NCBI GenBank assembly: GCA_036525795.1
Contig: DATCZS010000086.1
Coordinates: 1-24,137 of the forward strand
DNA length: 24,137 bases
Direction of reading: 5' to 3'
Source: DATCZS01 sp036525795
GTDB lineage: Bacteria > Actinomycetota > Acidimicrobiia > Spongiisociales > ZC4RG35
The notes beneath the pieces were generated by a model that did no database searches, was not told the DNA's origin, and worked only from the letters and a program-made list of their open reading frames with translations. The position numbers and the translations under genes are program-made. Below, piece after piece: positions 21,916 to 24,137 of this stretch. The stretch's first letter is position 1. The number at the start of each line of letters is the position of its first letter.

Positions 21916-22200
21916 ATGCGTTGGAGCATTTCACTGAGGGCCGACGGCGACCGCCCGCTCGAGCGGGAGGAGATCGTGGAGCTGGCCGATGCCGTCGCAT
22001 CGCTGGATGGCATCGCCAGCGGGATCGGGACCAACAGCTACTCGGCCCAGATCGTGATCGAGGCTCCGACCCCCGACGAAGCCGTCGACCTGGCCATCGA
22101 GGCCTTCACCGCCGCGGCCGCCCGCGCCGGGCTCCCCTCGTGGCCGGTCGCCTGGGCCGAGTCGATCGGGGACGAAGAAGAGTTCGAGGAATTCGCGTGA
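21916..22200 (+). CDS. Small acidic hypothetical protein
   Basis: No family recognised, 94 aa, soluble and acidic. It appears as an alternating alpha/beta ferredoxin-like layout: a strand MRWSISLRADG, a helix EEIVELADAVASL, two strands around IASGIGTNSYSAQIVIEA, a long helix DEAVDLAIEAFTAAAARAG, a strand WPVAWAESI and an acidic tail. TAGGAG lies before the ATG, which is eight bases after the CoxE-like stop, so it belongs to the same operon. Its stop overlaps the next start (GTGA). The paired-helix, beta-alpha-beta pattern suggests an ACT-like or ferredoxin-like small fold; function unknown. Confidence 0.75.
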   Translation: MRWSISLRADGDRPLEREEIVELADAVASLDGIASGIGTNSYSAQIVIEAPTPDEAVDLAIEAFTAAAARAGLPSWPVAWAESIGDEEEFEEFA

Positions 22201-22628
22201 TCAGGCTCGGGACCCTCGGCGGGTACCCGTTCGAAGGTCCCAGGGTGCTCGGGGGATGGAGGCCGCCTGCCGGTCCGGGGCTCTTCGCGATCCTCCATCG
22301 AGCCGACCCGGACTCCCAGCGGTTCGAGGTGATCTACCTCGGACACGCCGACGACCTCTCCGAAGCCGGACTGCCCTTCGATCACCCGCACAGCGACCTC
22401 TGGATCGAACGGGCCGGAGGGAAATGGAACCTCCACGTCGCCAGCTACGTGATCCCCGGCGGCCTGCGATCACACCGCGAGCGCATCACCGAGGAGCTGA
22501 TCGCCATCTACCACCCGAGCTGCAACCCCGAGCAGTTCGACCGGGCGTGGGAGGACCACTGGATCCAGACCTACCGGGCACCCACCACCAAGCCGCTCAC
22601 CACCGACCGCGAAGCACCGTCGACGTGA
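22197..22628 (+). CDS. GIY-YIG-like domain protein (divergent)
   Basis: 143 aa; function uncertain. The order of motifs resembles the GIY-YIG nuclease fold: GLFAI (28-32) in place of GIY, VIYLGHADDL (45-54) in place of YIG-x-S-x-xL, and a late EELIAIYHPSCN (99-110) with the family's Glu and Asn. The catalytic Arg normally found soon after YIG is not obvious, and the middle has several His (HPHSDLW). It may therefore be an inactive or specialised member. The C-terminal 15 residues are disordered (Thr/Pro). GTG overlaps the stop of the preceding gene by four bases. Last gene of this plus-strand group; a small GGCC-gaac-GGCC hairpin (22650-22661) follows. Confidence 0.65.
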   Translation: MIRLGTLGGYPFEGPRVLGGWRPPAGPGLFAILHRADPDSQRFEVIYLGHADDLSEAGLPFDHPHSDLWIERAGGKWNLHVASYVIPGGLRSHRERITEELIAIYHPSCNPEQFDRAWEDHWIQTYRAPTTKPLTTDREAPST

Positions 22629-22665
22629 CGTCCCGGACCCGGCGGCGGGGGCCGAACGGCCGGGC

Positions 22666-23028
22666 CTACTCGTCGGGGGTGTAGCCCACTCCCTCGAGCT
22701 GCCGGGAACGACGGTGGCCCATCGCCGGCAGATTGGTTCCGCTGTGGACGTGGGCGTCGTGGTCGAAGGTCGCTCCCACGACTATGCCCTCTGCCATGCC
22801 GTAGAGCAATGGCAGGGCGCCGGCGATGACGCGACCGGTGCTGTTGATGCTTCCCAGTCCGGCGTCGATCGGCTCTGCGTTGCGCTTGATGTCCCACACC
22901 AGGTCGGAACACTCCTCGAGGACCGTCGCGACCCGCGTGAGCTGCCCGCCCACGATGTAGAGGTAGATGGCGAGCCCGGCGATGAGCAGGACGATGTCGA
23001 TGACCGAGAAGAGGGCCAGAGAGCTCAT
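22666..23028 (-). CDS. Tiny membrane protein 5 of the cassette (120 aa)
   Basis: An N-terminal membrane helix at about 7-27, then a helical tail with Cys40 (LEECSDLVWDIKRN), then a segment EPIDAGLGSINSTGRVIAGALPLLYGMAEGI that resembles the tails of the 84- and 75-residue neighbours. A second, weaker hydrophobic stretch at about 70-85 may touch the membrane. It is the longest member, and its extra C-terminus is hydrophilic with HDAHVH (His-rich, about 89-94). The ATG overlaps the previous gene's stop (ATGA). Function unknown; last gene of the series. Confidence 0.75.
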   Translation of the reverse strand: MSSLALFSVIDIVLLIAGLAIYLYIVGGQLTRVATVLEECSDLVWDIKRNAEPIDAGLGSINSTGRVIAGALPLLYGMAEGIVVGATFDHDAHVHSGTNLPAMGHRRSRQLEGVGYTPDE

Positions 23029-23306
23029 GATCTCACCTTGTCCAGAACGCGGCCGAGGAAGAGATGGTGCTGGAGGCCCTCGTTGAGGACCGCCTCCACC
23101 CGCTTCGCAGTCTCGGCGATGAGGGCCGTGTCATTCGTGTTCGCCACGGCCTGGTTGAGGGTCTCACGGATCGTGTTGACCCGCTGTTCGATCGTCCGGA
23201 CCAGGACGACGAGGATCGTGAGCAGCGCCGCCACCGCCACCACGACGACGAGGCCGGCGATGTTGGCGAACTGCCAGAGCTGGTCCTGTGTGTAGCCGTC
23301 CAGCAT
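23025..23306 (-). CDS. Tiny membrane protein 4 of the cassette (93 aa)
   Basis: A membrane helix at about 13-37 (Val/Ala/Leu-rich), then a long, charged amphipathic helix of about 55 residues (EQRVNTIRETLNQAV, then AKRVEAVLNEGL) resembling coiled-coil or DUF948-like sequence. GGAGG five bases upstream supports the ATG at 23306 rather than an upstream start that would run through the ribosome site. It starts one base after the previous stop and overlaps the next gene by four bases (ATGA). Function unknown. Confidence 0.78.
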   Translation of the reverse strand: MLDGYTQDQLWQFANIAGLVVVVAVAALLTILVVLVRTIEQRVNTIRETLNQAVANTNDTALIAETAKRVEAVLNEGLQHHLFLGRVLDKVRS

Positions 23307-23307
23307 G

Positions 23308-23571
23308 TCAGCCTCCGAGTCGCTTCCGTCCGCGGTTGAGGCCATCGGTGATGGCCTCGGCGGACTCGATGGTGGTGTTCAGCCCGGCGAGTCCTGCCGT
23401 GTTGTGCACGGCCTTCACGAGGCCTTCGTTGACCGCCGACGCCTGGTTGCCGATGCGGCGGGCGAGAAGGAGGATCGGGACGACCAGGGCGACGACGACG
23501 AGCACGACGACGAGCCCGATCGTGTAGCCGACGACCCAGCCGGTGTTCGCTGCGAGGATGAATGACGCCAT
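23308..23571 (-). CDS. Tiny membrane protein 3 of the cassette (87 aa)
   Basis: A short polar N-terminus, a membrane helix at about 14-37 ending in LLLARR, then a helical tail with repeated Asn/Ala positions (NEGLVKAVHNTAGLAGLNTTIESAEAITDGLN) and a basic end (RGRKRLGG). An upstream extension of the frame to 23853 merely shadows the 75-residue gene. AGGGG lies nine bases before the ATG; the gap to the previous stop is two bases. Function unknown. Confidence 0.76.
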   Translation of the reverse strand: MASFILAANTGWVVGYTIGLVVVLVVVALVVPILLLARRIGNQASAVNEGLVKAVHNTAGLAGLNTTIESAEAITDGLNRGRKRLGG

Positions 23572-23573
23572 GC

Positions 23574-23801
23574 TCAGATCCCCTCTGCGAATTCGCGCAC
23601 CGGGGCGAGCATCGAGTTGACGGCGTCCACCGAGGCAGGGACGGGGTCGGTCTTCTGGACGATGACGTCCACTCCCCCGATGAGCGCATCGAGGGTCTTG
23701 ACCACCGCCCGCAGGTGGCCGATCACCCGGATGAGGCCCAACGCCGCCGCGGCGATGATGAGCCCTGCGAGGACCAATGTGACGATTGCAACAGTCTCCA
23801 T
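23574..23801 (-). CDS. Tiny membrane protein 2 of the cassette (75 aa)
   Basis: A membrane helix at about 3-26, then a tail with the pattern VKTLDALIGGVDVIVQ followed by PVPASVDAVNSMLAPVREFAEGI. The Pro-bearing heptad-like segment is the part most alike in the 84- and 120-residue members. AGGAGGG is an excellent ribosome site. It starts eight bases after the previous stop. Orientation is probably N-out/C-in, because basic residues follow the helix; this is inference. Confidence 0.78.
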   Translation of the reverse strand: METVAIVTLVLAGLIIAAAALGLIRVIGHLRAVVKTLDALIGGVDVIVQKTDPVPASVDAVNSMLAPVREFAEGI

Positions 23802-23809
23802 GGACCCTC

Positions 23810-24064
23810 CTAATCCAAGAGCTTGGCGACGGATCCGGCGTAGCGGACCGCACCGTTGGCGACTTCCGAGATGGTCTCGCCCGTCACGGCCAGCCGTTCC
23901 GGAACGCTCCCGACCTCACCGATGACCCCGACGCCGCCGGCGAGTGTCGTGTCGGCGGCACCCCGGATGCGTTCGAGTGCGGCGAGCACCCGGTTGAGGA
24001 GCGCCACCAGCACCGGCACGATGACCAGCAGGAGCACGAGGTTTCCTATTGCCCAGAGCGACAT
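23810..24064 (-). CDS. Tiny membrane protein 1 of the cassette (84 aa)
   Basis: A membrane helix at about 5-25 (LVLLLVIVPVLVALL), a basic boundary (NRVLAALERIR), then an Ala/Gly/Thr-rich segment and SVPERLAVTGETISEVANGAVRYAGSVAKLL. GAGGAGG five bases before the ATG is a strong ribosome site. It lies 13 bases after the stop of another gene that enters from the right edge, so the operon starts further upstream. Function unknown. Confidence 0.78.
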   Translation of the reverse strand: MSLWAIGNLVLLLVIVPVLVALLNRVLAALERIRGAADTTLAGGVGVIGEVGSVPERLAVTGETISEVANGAVRYAGSVAKLLD

Positions 24065-24077
24065 GCGTACCTCCTCG

Positions 24078-24137
24078 TCAGTCCGTCGCCGGTCGGTAGG
24101 GAAGGAAGAAGCGGCGGGCGACCCTGGCGAGCGCCAT
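24078..24137 (-). CDS. C-terminal end of an upstream gene (partial)
   Basis: An open frame enters from the right edge and ends at a TGA at 24078, giving the last 19 residues, basic and aromatic (ARVARRFFLPYR). An ATG lies exactly at the edge, so this could also be a complete tiny ORF. The close spacing to the next gene and its strong ribosome site suggest it is the preceding operon member. Nothing can be said about function. Confidence 0.4.
   Translation of the reverse strand: MALARVARRFFLPYRPATD

Noticed and set aside
22666..24064. Toxin-antitoxin or holin interpretation of the tiny membrane proteins
   Set aside because: Five consecutive members with tail sequences of similar style and no antitoxin or endolysin partner argue against either.
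1..24137. CRISPR arrays, tRNA/rRNA genes, insertion sequences, phage genes
   Set aside because: I saw no regular spaced repeats, no tRNA-like cloverleaf with CCA context, no transposase motif and no integrase. The tiny membrane genes do not resemble a holin/lysis module, because no endolysin is next to them.

Overview
The window is about 24 kb of GC-rich, densely packed bacterial DNA. High third-position GC, frequent GTG starts, an actinobacterial-style set of arsenic genes (ArsR with N-terminal CC, ArsM, an AqpS-like channel, ArsC) and several genes that look leaderless point to Actinomycetota. An Acidimicrobiia-like lineage would fit, but I cannot fix the class. I see no rRNA, tRNA, CRISPR array, insertion sequence or phage gene.

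Layout. (1) 1-1090, minus: the start of a D-2-hydroxyacid-type FAD oxidoreductase running off the left edge, preceded by a doubtful 134-codon ORF and a 33-bp palindrome. (2) 1571-7224, metal island: a CopB-type copper ATPase and a CsoR repressor (minus) behind a clear TTGACG/TACAAT promoter whose -10 is covered by a CsoR-type operator; then (plus) a NarL-type histidine kinase/response regulator pair, a small unknown protein, and a His-rich cupredoxin lipoprotein. (3) 7231-7442: a strong hairpin and a frameshifted remnant of an MFS_3 transporter. (4) 7564-12164, arsenic island: arsR and two radical SAM genes on the minus strand face arsM, an arsenic-type aquaglyceroporin gene and arsC on the plus strand. 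The shared control region carries a good promoter and two copies of CATCGATATG. (5) 12255-18657, mixed housekeeping genes: GH1 beta-glycosidase, DUF1905 protein, PlsC-like acyltransferase, patatin, zinc-ribbon/DinB fusion, quinone-oxidoreductase-like MDR protein, DUF1295 membrane enzyme. (6) 18714-22628, plus: an XdhC-like protein, a small unknown protein, a MoxR/CoxD ATPase, a CoxE-type VWA protein, a 94-residue unknown protein and a GIY-YIG-like protein. This resembles a molybdo-hydroxylase maturation set, but no dehydrogenase subunits are in view. (7) 22666-24137, minus: five consecutive tiny single-pass membrane proteins (75-120 aa), each one N-terminal membrane helix followed by a helical tail, tightly spaced and apparently diverged from one another.

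How they may work together. The copper genes form a sense, export and sequester set: CsoR senses Cu(I), the ATPase exports it, and the His-rich cupredoxin may bind it outside the membrane. The arsenic genes combine reduction (ArsC), methylation (ArsM) and passive exit (channel) with no ArsB or Acr3 pump in view. The two radical SAM genes downstream of arsR are the most suggestive enzymatic novelty. The string of tiny membrane proteins is the best candidate for an undescribed system; nothing in the sequence reveals its function.

Many isolated genes carry a TAnnnT hexamer 6-8 bases before the ATG, the pattern expected for leaderless transcripts.
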